DNA from: Campylobacterales bacterium
GTDB lineage: Bacteria; Campylobacterota; Campylobacteria; Campylobacterales; JALSKU01
DNA: 24,579 nucleotides
NCBI GenBank assembly: GCA_027023175.1
Contig: JALVWW010000321.1
Span: forward strand, 1 to 24,579
Reading direction: 5' to 3'
In this document: positions 7,886 through 15,384 of the stretch, piece after piece
Position numbering within the stretch: the stretch's first letter is position 1
How the letters are laid out: each line of letters starts with the position of its first letter
Notes under the pieces: generated by a model
Databases searched by the model: none
Seen by the model: only the letters and a program-made list of their open reading frames with translations
Told to the model about the DNA's origin: nothing
Position numbers and translations under genes: made by a program

Positions 7886-8685
7886 AGTTTTCCTTGTGTT
7901 AAATTTTTAGTAATATAAATAAGTAAAAGCGGGAGTAAAATAAGATTGAGTAGATACTTGCTAAAAAAATAGATGGAGAGATTGACAAGCTCACTGATGA
8001 TCTTTGAAGCATTTTCTATATAAAATTTCATAGAATTTTTAAGTTCCTGATATGATTTGGCAGTTGAAGAGATGCTGTTTTGTATATCATCCCAAATAGT
8101 ACTGCTTTTTTGAATGGCTTTTGAGGAGGGTGTTTGGGCTTTTACAAATTGTAAAGCATTCAAACTTTTTTGAATCTGCGGATCAAATATCTCACTATTG
8201 AAATAGTGTGAAACTAATGCACTAAAAGGTATAAAAAGCCTTACGACTACAAGCAGAATAAGAAACTTTTCCAATATTTGGTTTTGAAATAAAAAAGATG
8301 CCAAAGACAACAGAATAACTGCCCATATAACAAGTTTGGTTTTTGAAATTTCATAAAGAGCCTTTTCACTGCCTAAAGCCCATATGGAGAGTGTTATCAT
8401 ATCTGAAAATCTCTCAACCGCATCATTTATGGGGTCCAATACCTCACCTATGGCGATATTGCCTTCTATGCCTACTCCCAATGTGATACTACTTTTTTGT
8501 ATGACTGAGACCCCGGCATTTAGAGTCCTTAAAAGTGCGTAAGTTACTACTGCTCCTTTTAGGGAATTGTCTATATATTTTTGAGATAGAGTATTGTATA
8601 AAGGAGTGGAAATAAAAACAACAATAGCCAAAATAGGCAAAATCACTCTTTTTGAAATAAAAGGTTTAAAACTCTCTGTTTTCAT
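7882..8685 (-). CDS. Multi-pass inner-membrane protein of unknown function
   Basis: The protein has about 267 residues and four or more hydrophobic segments: ILPILAIVVFISTPLY near the N-terminus, KLVIWAVILLSLASFLF and FLILLVVVRLFIPFSALV in the middle, and LLNLILLPLLLIYI at the C-terminus. Between the first and second lies a conserved-looking soluble stretch, GVGIEGNIAIGEVLDPINDAVERFSD. It resembles a widespread proteobacterial hypothetical protein, but I cannot name a function. The middle (about 165-235) is Ser/Gln-rich and probably a periplasmic helical region. The ATG at 8685 is chosen because a GGA lies just upstream; an in-frame TTG at 8703 would add six residues but lacks a ribosome binding site. 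It overlaps the MoaD-like gene and follows pcm by about 50 bases. Confidence 0.78.
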   Translation of the reverse strand: MKTESFKPFISKRVILPILAIVVFISTPLYNTLSQKYIDNSLKGAVVTYALLRTLNAGVSVIQKSSITLGVGIEGNIAIGEVLDPINDAVERFSDMITLSIWALGSEKALYEISKTKLVIWAVILLSLASFLFQNQILEKFLILLVVVRLFIPFSALVSHYFNSEIFDPQIQKSLNALQFVKAQTPSSKAIQKSSTIWDDIQNSISSTAKSYQELKNSMKFYIENASKIISELVNLSIYFFSKYLLNLILLPLLLIYITKNLTQGKL

Positions 8686-8734
8686 AATATCCAATTCTAT
8701 CAAAAATTATTTAAGGTGATATAAAAAGAGTATT

Positions 8735-9351
8735 TTAGGAATTGGTAACCAAGGGAACAAAAACAAAACCAGGATACTCATTTTTTTGTATAATAGCATC
8801 TGAAATCTTTTCAAATTTCAATATAGAATTTTTAACGGGTATCACAAGAGTACCTCCGACTTGCAGTTGGTTTAGCAATTCATCAGGGAAATGCTCTGCA
8901 CTGGCAGAGACCAGTATTTTATCAAATTTTTCTCCAGGCATTCCTATGGAAGGAGCTGCATTTTGAATAAAACAGTTTTTCCCAAAATTAAATTTTGAGA
9001 GATTGTTTTGTCCTATTTTTACCAGTTCATCAATCCTTTCAACTCCGATAACCAGCCCCTCATTGCCTGCTATTTGACAAAGCAGTGCTGTTGTCCAGCC
9101 TAAGCCTGAGCCTATATCAAGTATTTTGTCGCCTTTTTTTGGCTGCAAAAGCTCAAGATAAAAGCTACCGTTGAGGGCTGCGAAATAGTTTGGTTGTTTC
9201 CTATTGGAAGAGGAGCATCTATATATGTTTTATCCTTAAGTTTATTAGGGATAAAATACGCCCTGTCAACTTTCAAAAAAGCTTCGATGATTTGGTGAGT
9301 TTTCAAGACTCCTGAAATCATCATATACTCTATCAGTTTTTTATTGTTCAT
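8735..9351 (-). pseudogene. pcm: Protein-L-isoaspartate O-methyltransferase, interrupted by a one-base frameshift
   Basis: Pcm transfers a methyl group from SAM to isoaspartyl residues of damaged proteins. The N-terminal part (9351 down to about 9160) has the family block APLPIGNNQTISQPSTVAFIL. The C-terminal part, in the -1 frame, has LQPKKGDKILDIGSGLGWTT, the SAM-binding motif I, then GVER and the usual GFVFVPL ending. The frame breaks near 9156-9167: adding one G after ATCTTG would give FILELLQPKKGD, matching the family. Immediately downstream, in the zero frame, lies A AAA AAG (seven A on the minus strand, about 9135-9141), a dnaX-type slippery site. A -1 slip there would give a protein of normal length with five altered residues (SFCSQ in place of ELLQP). 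All other motifs are intact. It starts four bases after the amrB stop. Confidence 0.88.
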
Positions 9352-9355
9352 GACT

Positions 9356-10159
9356 TTACTCTTCTATAAAAGCCGCACTCATATATCCCACAACTGCACT
9401 TTTATCTCCACTTGCATCCGCGCTTGTTCTATAATCAAGCAAAACAGGTTTCAAACCTTTCTCTTTTGCATACAGCATAATACCTTCCATGCCAAGTATT
9501 CCACAGGCTTCACAACCTTGGTGTAGCAGAGTAGTATCGAGTTTTGATACTGCTTCAAGGCAGATACCGTCAATGCTATTGGCTTTTTCTATATCATAGT
9601 AGTGGCTTAAGTCACTGCTTATGACTACCGCACTATCTTCATCATTAAGTATGTAGCTGATGATACTTTCAAGCTCTTTTGGATCAATTCTGCCATAAAC
9701 TATCTCAACTACTTGGACTTGAGGCAGGTAATATTTCAAAAAAGGCATTTGTACTTCCGTACTATGCTCTTTGTGTGCCTGAGGGTTAAAGCTAAGGTTA
9801 AATTTGCTTTGCAATTTTTTGCTTAAATCAATATCAATATCCAAATCACCAAAAGGAGTTTCGTAAGTTTCATACAGGGCGATACTTGCACCCTCTATAT
9901 ATACCTTGTGAGAAGGTCCTATAACAACCACTCTTTTTGGTATAGAATTTTTAAGCACCCTAAAAGCCACATTTGCCGTAAAAGCTGAGTAAACATATCC
10001 TGCATGAGGCACTATCACAGCTTTTGGAGTAATTTTTAACATATTTTCATCTTTTAAATGTTTATCAAGTATTTTATTGTAGTACGAAAACATTTTTTCT
10101 ATCTCTTTTGTATCAGAAGGGTAAAAAGCCCCACCGACAGCCATTTTTCTCGTATTCAT
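9356..10159 (-). CDS. amrB: AmmeMemoRadiSam system protein B (MEMO1 family)
   Basis: This 267-residue protein belongs to the MEMO1 family, whose fold is related to LigB-type extradiol dioxygenases. Landmarks are GGAFYPSD (9-16), VPHAGYVYS with H52, GPSHKV with H84, EHSTEVQMPF with E131 and H132, SSDLSHYY with H186, and cysteines at 216 and 219 (CEACG). The histidine pattern fits the pocket where some MEMO proteins bind a metal. The bacterial protein is encoded with a radical SAM enzyme (AmrS), as here, and often AmrA (AMMECR1), which is missing from this window. The biochemical role is unsettled to my knowledge. The start is well supported by AAGGAGG six bases upstream of the ATG. The 23-bp palindrome lies just before this ribosome binding site and may affect its expression. 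Confidence 0.93.
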   Translation of the reverse strand: MNTRKMAVGGAFYPSDTKEIEKMFSYYNKILDKHLKDENMLKITPKAVIVPHAGYVYSAFTANVAFRVLKNSIPKRVVVIGPSHKVYIEGASIALYETYETPFGDLDIDIDLSKKLQSKFNLSFNPQAHKEHSTEVQMPFLKYYLPQVQVVEIVYGRIDPKELESIISYILNDEDSAVVISSDLSHYYDIEKANSIDGICLEAVSKLDTTLLHQGCEACGILGMEGIMLYAKEKGLKPVLLDYRTSADASGDKSAVVGYMSAAFIEE

Positions 10160-10178
10160 TTTACTCCTCCTTTTTTAG

Positions 10179-10232
10179 GGGGTCAGGTGATAGTAATAGC
10201 ATTTTTAAGTGCTATTACTATCACCTGACCCC
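10179..10232. repeat. Perfect palindrome (23-bp arms, 8-base loop), REP-like element
   Basis: Arms 10179-10201 and 10210-10232 are exact reverse complements around the loop tttttaag. The ends read GGGGTCAGG and CCTGACCCC. It fills the gap between the amrS stop (10235) and the amrB ribosome binding site, and neither strand has a T run after it, so it is not a standard terminator. From memory, GGGGTCAGR...YCTGACCCC hairpins of this size are scattered in many proteobacterial genomes and linked to REP-associated Y1 transposases (RAYT); I could not verify that. In the amrS-amrB mRNA it would form a very stable stem. Confidence 0.85.
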
Positions 10233-10234
10233 TA

Positions 10235-11221
10235 CTACCAAACTCCTTCTATCTCTCTTCCACATTTTGGGCATTTGCCATCTTTTATCTTATTTAATGT
10301 TATATCATAACCGCTTCTATCTATCAATAATTCATTGCAATTTGGACAGTATGTATCTTGTGGCAGTGCAATATTTCCAAGATATACATAGTATAGCCCA
10401 GCTTTTTTTGCTATGTTGTAGGCTTTTTTAAGAGTTTCTATTTTGGTATAATCATGATCTTTCATCTTGTAGTCAGGATGAAAAGCACTCAAGTGCCAAG
10501 GAACATACTCCCCAAGTTCATCAGCTATGAAAGCCGCCATCTCTTCAAGCTCTTTTTGGGAGTCATTTTCTCCCTCAATTAGAAGAGTGGTAACCTCTAC
10601 CCATATGTCTTCACTAACCATAAGCCTCAAGGTATCTTTGACAGCTTCAAGTCCGCCTTTTAAAACTTTTTTATAGTACTTTTCATTCCAGCTCTTTAAG
10701 TCGATATTGGCTCCATCTAGCCAGTTTGCCATATCTTTTATCACTTTTGGTGATTCAAAACCGTTGCTTACAAAGATATTTTTTATTCCTTGCTCTTTCG
10801 CCAAAACACCTATATCTTTGGCATAAGGGTAAAAGATAGTCGGTTCATTGTATGTATAAGCTATGGAGCTACATTTATGTTTTTTGGCTAGTTCAACCAT
10901 CTGAGAGGGTGAAATAGATACGCTTGTGTCAATATTTTTTGATTGTGAAATGCCCCAGTTTTGACAAAACGGACAAGCAAAATTGCACCCTACCGTTCCG
11001 AGGCTTAGAGCCAAAGTTCCAGGTAGAAAATGAAACAATGGTTTTTTCTCCACCGGGTCCACATTTAAGGCGGAGGGGTGAGAATATACCAAGTTTTTTA
11101 ACTTTCCGTTTTCATTTTTATTGACACCGCAGATACCGATTTGTCCCTCTTTTAGCTGGCAATAGTGTCTGCACAATATACATTTTATCTTTGAGTTTTG
11201 AAGTGCCTCGTAATATTTCAT
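10235..11221 (-). CDS. amrS: AmmeMemoRadiSam system radical SAM enzyme
   Basis: The 328-residue protein has the radical SAM cluster motif C-x3-C-x2-C at C79, C83 and C86 (CNFACPFCQNW). It is preceded by a cysteine-rich N-terminus (C14, C17, C21, C31; CILCRHYCQLKEGQIGICG) and followed by a C-terminal double CxxC (CPNC near 294, CPKC near 318) that probably binds zinc. This arrangement and endings of the EGVW type are characteristic of AmrS. The enzyme should reductively cleave SAM to generate a radical; its substrate is not known to me. The gene leads the cluster amrS-amrB-pcm-membrane protein-MoaD-like. AAAGG upstream of the ATG supports the start. The TAG is directly followed by a second TAG and then by the palindrome, so the coding end is intact. 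Confidence 0.93.
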   Translation of the reverse strand: MKYYEALQNSKIKCILCRHYCQLKEGQIGICGVNKNENGKLKNLVYSHPSALNVDPVEKKPLFHFLPGTLALSLGTVGCNFACPFCQNWGISQSKNIDTSVSISPSQMVELAKKHKCSSIAYTYNEPTIFYPYAKDIGVLAKEQGIKNIFVSNGFESPKVIKDMANWLDGANIDLKSWNEKYYKKVLKGGLEAVKDTLRLMVSEDIWVEVTTLLIEGENDSQKELEEMAAFIADELGEYVPWHLSAFHPDYKMKDHDYTKIETLKKAYNIAKKAGLYYVYLGNIALPQDTYCPNCNELLIDRSGYDITLNKIKDGKCPKCGREIEGVW

Positions 11222-11273
11222 AATAGAGCCTTTACATATAAACTTCTTTAGTTATACAGACTAAACTATCTTA

Positions 11274-11282
11274 AATATATCA
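11274..11282 (-). promoter_or_regulatory. Candidate extended -10 promoter of amrS
   Basis: On the minus strand TGATATATT matches an extended -10 (TGn-TATATT) and would start transcription near 11267, leaving a leader of about 45 bases before the amrS ATG. No clear -35 is seen. The 84-base gap also contains a small inverted repeat (TTTAGT/ACTAAA, about 11247-11265) that could end the upstream small gene. Confidence 0.4.
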
Positions 11283-11305
11283 TACAATAGATAAAATGTC
11301 AAGAT

Positions 11306-11527
11306 TTATAATTTATTATCTTTTTTACATCTGTTACCATGCCTAAAATAATAGATAAAATCTTTTATGATTAAAAATAAACAATATAACCACAATATTT
11401 CAAGTATATAGTTGTCTCTAAAATTTTTAAATATATACAAATACCCAAAGCCAAGTAAAAACGGCCATTTCAAGAAGTGAAAAAAGAGCATTCCTGTGCC
11501 ATATAGTTCTTTTAAAAATTTTTTCAT
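11306..11527 (-). CDS. Small membrane protein of unknown function
   Basis: The protein has 73 residues, many aromatic. Two hydrophobic stretches can be seen: GMLFFHFLKWPFLLGFGYLYIF and YILEILWLYCLFLIIKDFIYYF. They are separated by a short polar turn (KNFRDN), with a basic tail (RHGNRCKKDNKL), so a two-pass hairpin in the inner membrane with both ends inside is likely. AAAGGAG eight bases upstream of the ATG is a strong ribosome binding site and the main sign that it is a real gene. I recognise no family. It lies upstream of amrS on the same strand with an 84-base gap that has its own promoter-like sequence, so it need not be in the same operon. Confidence 0.68.
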   Translation of the reverse strand: MKKFLKELYGTGMLFFHFLKWPFLLGFGYLYIFKNFRDNYILEILWLYCLFLIIKDFIYYFRHGNRCKKDNKL

Positions 11528-11572
11528 ACTTCTCCTTTTTTTGAGATGGAATTAACTAAAAATGTTTTAAAT

Positions 11573-11578
11573 ATTATA
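11573..11578 (-). promoter_or_regulatory. Candidate -10 box for the small membrane protein gene
   Basis: TATAAT on the minus strand lies about 45 bases upstream of the ATG at 11527, in an AT-rich stretch without a recognisable -35. It lies in a 275-base gap between divergent genes (11528-11802), which otherwise holds the repeated motif and promoter of the chemoreceptor gene listed separately. Confidence 0.35.
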
Positions 11579-11690
11579 TATTTATTCTACAATAATTTCT
11601 TATTGCTTGTATTAATTTTATAGTAAAATATTAAAAATGATAATTTTATCTAGCTATGGTGTATAAATGTATATATGAAGAAAATGGTTT

Positions 11691-11750
11691 TTGATACACA
11701 CAAATCAAAATCTACAATAAATTATTTGGAAAAGCATACTTGATACACAC
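11691..11750. promoter_or_regulatory. Direct repeat TTGATACACAC, candidate operator pair
   Basis: The 11-mer TTGATACACAC occurs exactly at 11691-11701 and 11740-11750, 49 bases apart. The second copy abuts the -10 region of the chemoreceptor promoter and continues into CACACTTGTGTG, a short dyad. Exact repeats placed this way suggest a binding site for a regulator that would block or help RNA polymerase. The regulator is unknown. Confidence 0.5.
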
Positions 11751-11755
11751 TTGTG

Positions 11756-11764
11756 TGATATAAT
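11756..11764 (+). promoter_or_regulatory. Extended -10 promoter of the chemoreceptor gene
   Basis: TGATATAAT is a perfect extended -10. It would give a start near 11771 and a 30-base leader that contains AAAAGGA just before the ATG at 11803. The same nonamer precedes the substrate-binding protein gene (16934) and the ompA-like gene (18475). Confidence 0.6.
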
Positions 11765-11802
11765 TATTCTTTTAAAATTATTTTAATTATAAAAGGAAAA
11801 TA

Positions 11803-14184
11803 ATGTTTAAAAAAGTATCTATAAAGTCACAACTCATTTTTTTTGTTGTATTTGTAATTGTTGCTTTTAGTATAGTATCTGTAAAACAGATATACAGTGA
11901 CTATAGGGAGAGTAAGGATTTTACTTTTTTAGAAAAAACAGTTGTGCTTTCTACCAAAATATCCTCCTTGGTACATGAATTGCAAAAAGAGAGAGGTGCA
12001 AGTGCAGGATATTTAGGCTCTAAAGGTAAAAAGTTTAAAGATACATTAAAAAAACAGAGGGCTTTAACTGATGAGAAATTGGCTCAATTGACCTCTTATC
12101 TTTCCAAAGTGAATTTGACAAAAATTAATCCACTTATGAATAAGCCGGTACAAGATGCTATGAACAAGCTTAAACATCTTAATGATATTCGTTCAAAAGT
12201 TGATTCACTGTCTATTGAAACTTCTAAGGCTATAGCATACTACTCTTATATAAATTCAAAACTTTTAAATTCTATATCTTTAATTGTAACAAAGTCTCGT
12301 TCACCTAAAATAACACAAGAGATATTTGCATATACTAATTTTCTTTTAGCAAAAGAGAGAGCAGGCATAGAAAGAGCAGTAGGAGCAAATACATTAGCAA
12401 GAGGTAGCTTTGCCTATGGAATGTATGTCAAATTTAACAACCTTATTGCAGCTCAAAAAAGCTATATGGAAAATTTTTTAAGATATGCTTCTCCTGAGGC
12501 AAAAAAGTATTATCATAAGCTTATGCAGGCAAAATGTGTCCAAGAGGTAAATAGAATAAGAGGAGTACTTCTTGAATCTTATAAAAAGAAGCTTATTATT
12601 TCTCAGCTTAAAGAGGCGGTTGGATATGGCGGCTTCATACATAATTTTAAAAATTATGTTATTAGAGGGAAAAATAAATATAGTGATAGGATTGCAGAAA
12701 AATATAAGAAAATTGTAAAATTGATAAACGAGTATAAAAATTTAAAATATGTATCCAAAAGAGAAAAAGAACTTTTAAATATTATAAAATCAGTTTTTCA
12801 TGAGTATGAAAGTGGATTGCCTGCAGTTGTTAGCGCAAATGAAAATGGCTTGAGCGTCAGAGATCTTGATAAAATAGTACAAGTTAATGATACACCCGCA
12901 GTAAATGCATTAAATGAACTAAGTAATAGTTTTTTTACCAATGACAGTGTATATTGGTTTAATGTAATGACACAAAAAATAAATCTCCTTAAAAAAATAG
13001 ATGATTTTTTAGCTAAAGAATTATTGAATTCAATAGAGGCTGAAAAATCAGCAGCCAAGAGTAGTTTGATTTTTTCAATATCATTGGCTTTGGGTTTTGT
13101 TTTGCTTTTATTGATTATTTCAAAACTTATTGTAGGCAATATTCAGTCATCTTTGGAAAAATTTGAAAAAGGATTGCTCTCGTTCTTTGGATACTTAAAT
13201 AAAAAGCACAGTGATGTAGAATTTATTGAAATAGATGGTGAGAATGAGATAGCCGTTATGGCAAAAGTTGTTAATGAAAATATTGAAAAAACCAAAATTT
13301 TACTGGAAGAGGATACTAGACTTATAGAAGAGGTAAAAAATATAGCAGCAAAAGTAAGAGATGGACGAATAAGACAATCAATATCTTCTTCCACATCAAA
13401 TGCAGAGCTTAATGAACTTAAAAATATATTCAACGATATGTTATCAAATATAGCAGATAAAGTATGCGATGATATCAATCTTATACAAGAAGCATTGAAT
13501 AGATATCAAAGTTTAGACTTTACATATCAAATACAAGAAGCCAAAGGTGAAACTGCCAAAGGACTAAATCATTTGGCACAAACTATTAGAGATATCTTAA
13601 AAACAAACAGCATGAACGGTAACACACTCAATCAAAGTGCTGATATTCTCAGGGATGATATAAACATGCTGGCAAATATTTCTGAGAGAATTGTAAACCT
13701 ACTTCACAGTACTGCTGCACTCACAAATGAAGCAACAAGAGGTTTGCATGACTCTAGTGAACAATCTCTTGAGGTCAATGAAAGAGCCAATGAGATAAAA
13801 TCAGTAGTCCAAGTTATACAAGATATTGCCGATCAAACCAATCTTTTAGCTCTTAATGCCGCAATAGAAGCCGCAAGGGCTGGAGAACACGGAAGAGGTT
13901 TTGCCGTAGTTGCCGATGAAGTTAGAAAACTGGCAGAAAGAACACAAAAGTCTTTGGCTGAAGTCAATTCAACTATACAGATATTAGCCCAGTCAGTTTC
14001 AGAGGTGGTTGAAAATATTGCACAAAGAGTTAACGAAATCAATCAAATAAATGAGTCTATGAGTGAGATTGAGAGTGTTAGCCAAGAAAATGTAGAAGTA
14101 GCTAAAAAAATTGAAAATGTAACAAAAGATATAACTGATATAGCAAAAACTATTGAAAAAGAGATAAGTGATAAAAAGTTTTAA
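11803..14184 (+). CDS. Methyl-accepting chemotaxis protein with NIT-type sensor domain
   Basis: This 793-residue chemoreceptor spans the inner membrane twice (about 9-30 and 420-444), with a large periplasmic sensor. The sensor begins with the signature of the NIT (nitrate/nitrite-sensing type) domain, [18 protein letters not shown] at 58-75. A second helical part follows with [18 protein letters not shown], often seen with this domain. After the second membrane segment come HAMP-like linkers (about 445-560) and the signalling tip, [20 protein letters not shown] with [17 protein letters not shown] near 676-712, which contacts CheA/CheW. The C-terminus is short and has no CheR/CheB docking pentapeptide. 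The ligand could be nitrate or nitrite, but the domain does not prove it. It stands alone between a repeat-bearing promoter and a strong hairpin. Confidence 0.93.
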   Translation: MFKKVSIKSQLIFFVVFVIVAFSIVSVKQIYSDYRESKDFTFLEKTVVLSTKISSLVHELQKERGASAGYLGSKGKKFKDTLKKQRALTDEKLAQLTSYLSKVNLTKINPLMNKPVQDAMNKLKHLNDIRSKVDSLSIETSKAIAYYSYINSKLLNSISLIVTKSRSPKITQEIFAYTNFLLAKERAGIERAVGANTLARGSFAYGMYVKFNNLIAAQKSYMENFLRYASPEAKKYYHKLMQAKCVQEVNRIRGVLLESYKKKLIISQLKEAVGYGGFIHNFKNYVIRGKNKYSDRIAEKYKKIVKLINEYKNLKYVSKREKELLNIIKSVFHEYESGLPAVVSANENGLSVRDLDKIVQVNDTPAVNALNELSNSFFTNDSVYWFNVMTQKINLLKKIDDFLAKELLNSIEAEKSAAKSSLIFSISLALGFVLLLLIISKLIVGNIQSSLEKFEKGLLSFFGYLNKKHSDVEFIEIDGENEIAVMAKVVNENIEKTKILLEEDTRLIEEVKNIAAKVRDGRIRQSISSSTSNAELNELKNIFNDMLSNIADKVCDDINLIQEALNRYQSLDFTYQIQEAKGETAKGLNHLAQTIRDILKTNSMNGNTLNQSADILRDDINMLANISERIVNLLHSTAALTNEATRGLHDSSEQSLEVNERANEIKSVVQVIQDIADQTNLLALNAAIEAARAGEHGRGFAVVADEVRKLAERTQKSLAEVNSTIQILAQSVSEVVENIAQRVNEINQINESMSEIESVSQENVEVAKKIENVTKDITDIAKTIEKEISDKKF

Positions 14185-14190
14185 CCTGAC

Positions 14191-14229
14191 TATAAGACAA
14201 TGTATAGAAATTTTATACATTGTCTTATA
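14191..14229. terminator. Strong hairpin after the chemoreceptor gene
   Basis: Perfect 16-bp arms (14191-14206 and 14214-14229, beginning TATAAGACAATG) enclose a 7-base loop, seven bases after the TAA. No T run follows, so efficiency as an intrinsic terminator is uncertain, but position and stability fit a 3' end. Confidence 0.65.
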
Positions 14230-14370
14230 AATAACTTAATTTCAGCTATTTATAAGATTTATTCTACTACAATACCGTTTTTAAATCCAAATTTTGCAAT
14301 AGAGTTTGTTGTAGTAGTGCTTATGCTTGGAGATCAGAGGTTTTTAAAAAAGTTGGAGGCTTATCAATAA
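14200..14370 (+). other. Short open frame in the 294-base gap before rplM, possible gene remnant
   Basis: The gap 14185-14478 holds the hairpin and a 56-codon frame with no ribosome binding site, starting inside the hairpin. Its end, VVVVLMLGDQRFLKKLEAYQ and TAA at 14368-14370, reads like the C-terminal helix of a real protein. It faintly recalls the end of PurE (ILALSD...KKLEAYR type). An imperfectly understood inverted repeat, CTACTACAA (14264-14272) and TTGTAGTAG (14309-14317), lies within it. From 14371 to 14478 I see only AT-rich leader DNA for rplM. Most likely this is a decayed fragment or chance. Confidence 0.3.
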
Positions 14371-14478
14371 AAGTGTTAAGTCGAAACTTTTTTAAAAGAC
14401 TATAGCTTCAATGATGAGTGCTAATGCAATGAAGTCTATTGTAAAATTTGGATTAAACAAAAAGGCAAAGGTAAAAAG

Positions 14479-14913
14479 ATGAAATTTACAAAAATGATTA
14501 AGCCGAATGAAGTTCAAAGAGACTGGATAGTTATCGATGCGGCCGGCAAAAGATTTGGTAGAGTTATCACTGAAGTGGCAACTCTTTTAAGAGGCAAGCA
14601 CAAGCCTTACTTTACTCCACATGTTGACTGTGGGGATTATGTTGTAGTTATCAATGCAAGCAAAGCAGACTTTAGCGGAACAAAGTTAAATGATAAACTG
14701 TATCACAGACATACAGGATACTTTGGCGGAGTAAAAAGCGACAAGCTGAGTAAATTGCTTGAAAACAATCCTACAAAACTATATAGACTAGCAACTAGAG
14801 GTATGCTTCCAAAAACAAACCTCGGCAAAGAGATGCTTAAAAAATTAAAAGTTTATGCAGGAAGTGAACATCCACATACTGCCCAAGTAAATACAAAGAA
14901 AGAGGATAAATAG
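14479..14913 (+). CDS. rplM: 50S ribosomal protein L13
   Basis: The 144-residue protein is full length for bacterial L13 and carries its landmarks: [13 protein letters not shown] (16-28), [34 protein letters not shown] and ATRGMLPK near 110. It is an early-assembly protein of the large subunit and binds 23S rRNA. It is followed two bases after its stop by rpsI, the usual bacterial rplM-rpsI operon. AAAGG upstream of the ATG supports the start. In E. coli L13 represses its own operon by binding the leader; the 108 bases between 14371 and 14478 would be the place to look here, but I see no obvious structure. Confidence 0.98.
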   Translation: MKFTKMIKPNEVQRDWIVIDAAGKRFGRVITEVATLLRGKHKPYFTPHVDCGDYVVVINASKADFSGTKLNDKLYHRHTGYFGGVKSDKLSKLLENNPTKLYRLATRGMLPKTNLGKEMLKKLKVYAGSEHPHTAQVNTKKEDK

Positions 14914-14915
14914 TT

Positions 14916-15305
14916 ATGGCAAAGATTTATGCAACAGGTAAAAGAAAAAGTTCTATAGCAAAAGTATGGATAAAGCCCGGTAGCGGAAAGATGAGCATAA
15001 ACGGTGTAAGTCTTGATGAGTGGCTAGGCGGTCACGAAGCTATCAAAAAAAGAGTTTTACAGCCTTTATTTCTAACCAAACAGTTAGGAAGCATCGATGT
15101 AATTGCCGTAACTTTGGGCGGTGGATACTCAGCTCAAGCTGATGCTTTAAGACACGGTATATCAAAAGCACTTTGTCTTTATGATAATGACTTTAGAAAT
15201 ACACTAAAACCTTACGGACTTCTTACAAGAGACTCAAGAGTAGTCGAGAGAAAGAAATACGGTAAAAGAAAAGCAAGAAGAAGCCCACAATTTAGTAAAA
15301 GATAA
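14916..15305 (+). CDS. rpsI: 30S ribosomal protein S9
   Basis: The 129-residue protein is full length for S9. Landmarks are [20 protein letters not shown] at 5-24, the [19 protein letters not shown] block, the [19 protein letters not shown] block, and the conserved basic tail ending QFSKR, which reaches the P-site tRNA in the small subunit. It starts two bases after the rplM stop and shares its transcript. A hairpin follows the stop. Nothing unusual is seen. Confidence 0.98.
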   Translation: MAKIYATGKRKSSIAKVWIKPGSGKMSINGVSLDEWLGGHEAIKKRVLQPLFLTKQLGSIDVIAVTLGGGYSAQADALRHGISKALCLYDNDFRNTLKPYGLLTRDSRVVERKKYGKRKARRSPQFSKR

Positions 15306-15316
15306 TTTACACTCCC

Positions 15317-15339
15317 TGACCCGACTTATAGTCGGGTCA
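15317..15339 (+). terminator. Hairpin after rpsI
   Basis: TGACCCGACT (15317-15326) pairs perfectly with AGTCGGGTCA (15330-15339) across a 3-base loop, 11 bases after the rpsI stop. The following sequence (ATCACTTTCC) has only a weak T run. The GC-rich stem in AT-rich DNA and the end-of-operon position support a terminator. Confidence 0.7.
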
Positions 15340-15384
15340 ATCACTTTCCAATTTTACTCACACATTTTACTCACAGGAAATTAT

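Noticed and set aside
12798..13478. Antisense open frames of 111-113 codons under the chemoreceptor gene
   Set aside because: Ser/Leu/Phe-rich shadows of the coding strand with no family motifs; the plus-strand chemoreceptor explains the region.
15317..15339. rpsI hairpin as a relative of the 10179-10232 palindrome, because both contain CTGACCC/GGGTCA
   Set aside because: Only seven bases are shared, stem and loop sizes differ, and its position after rpsI fits a terminator.
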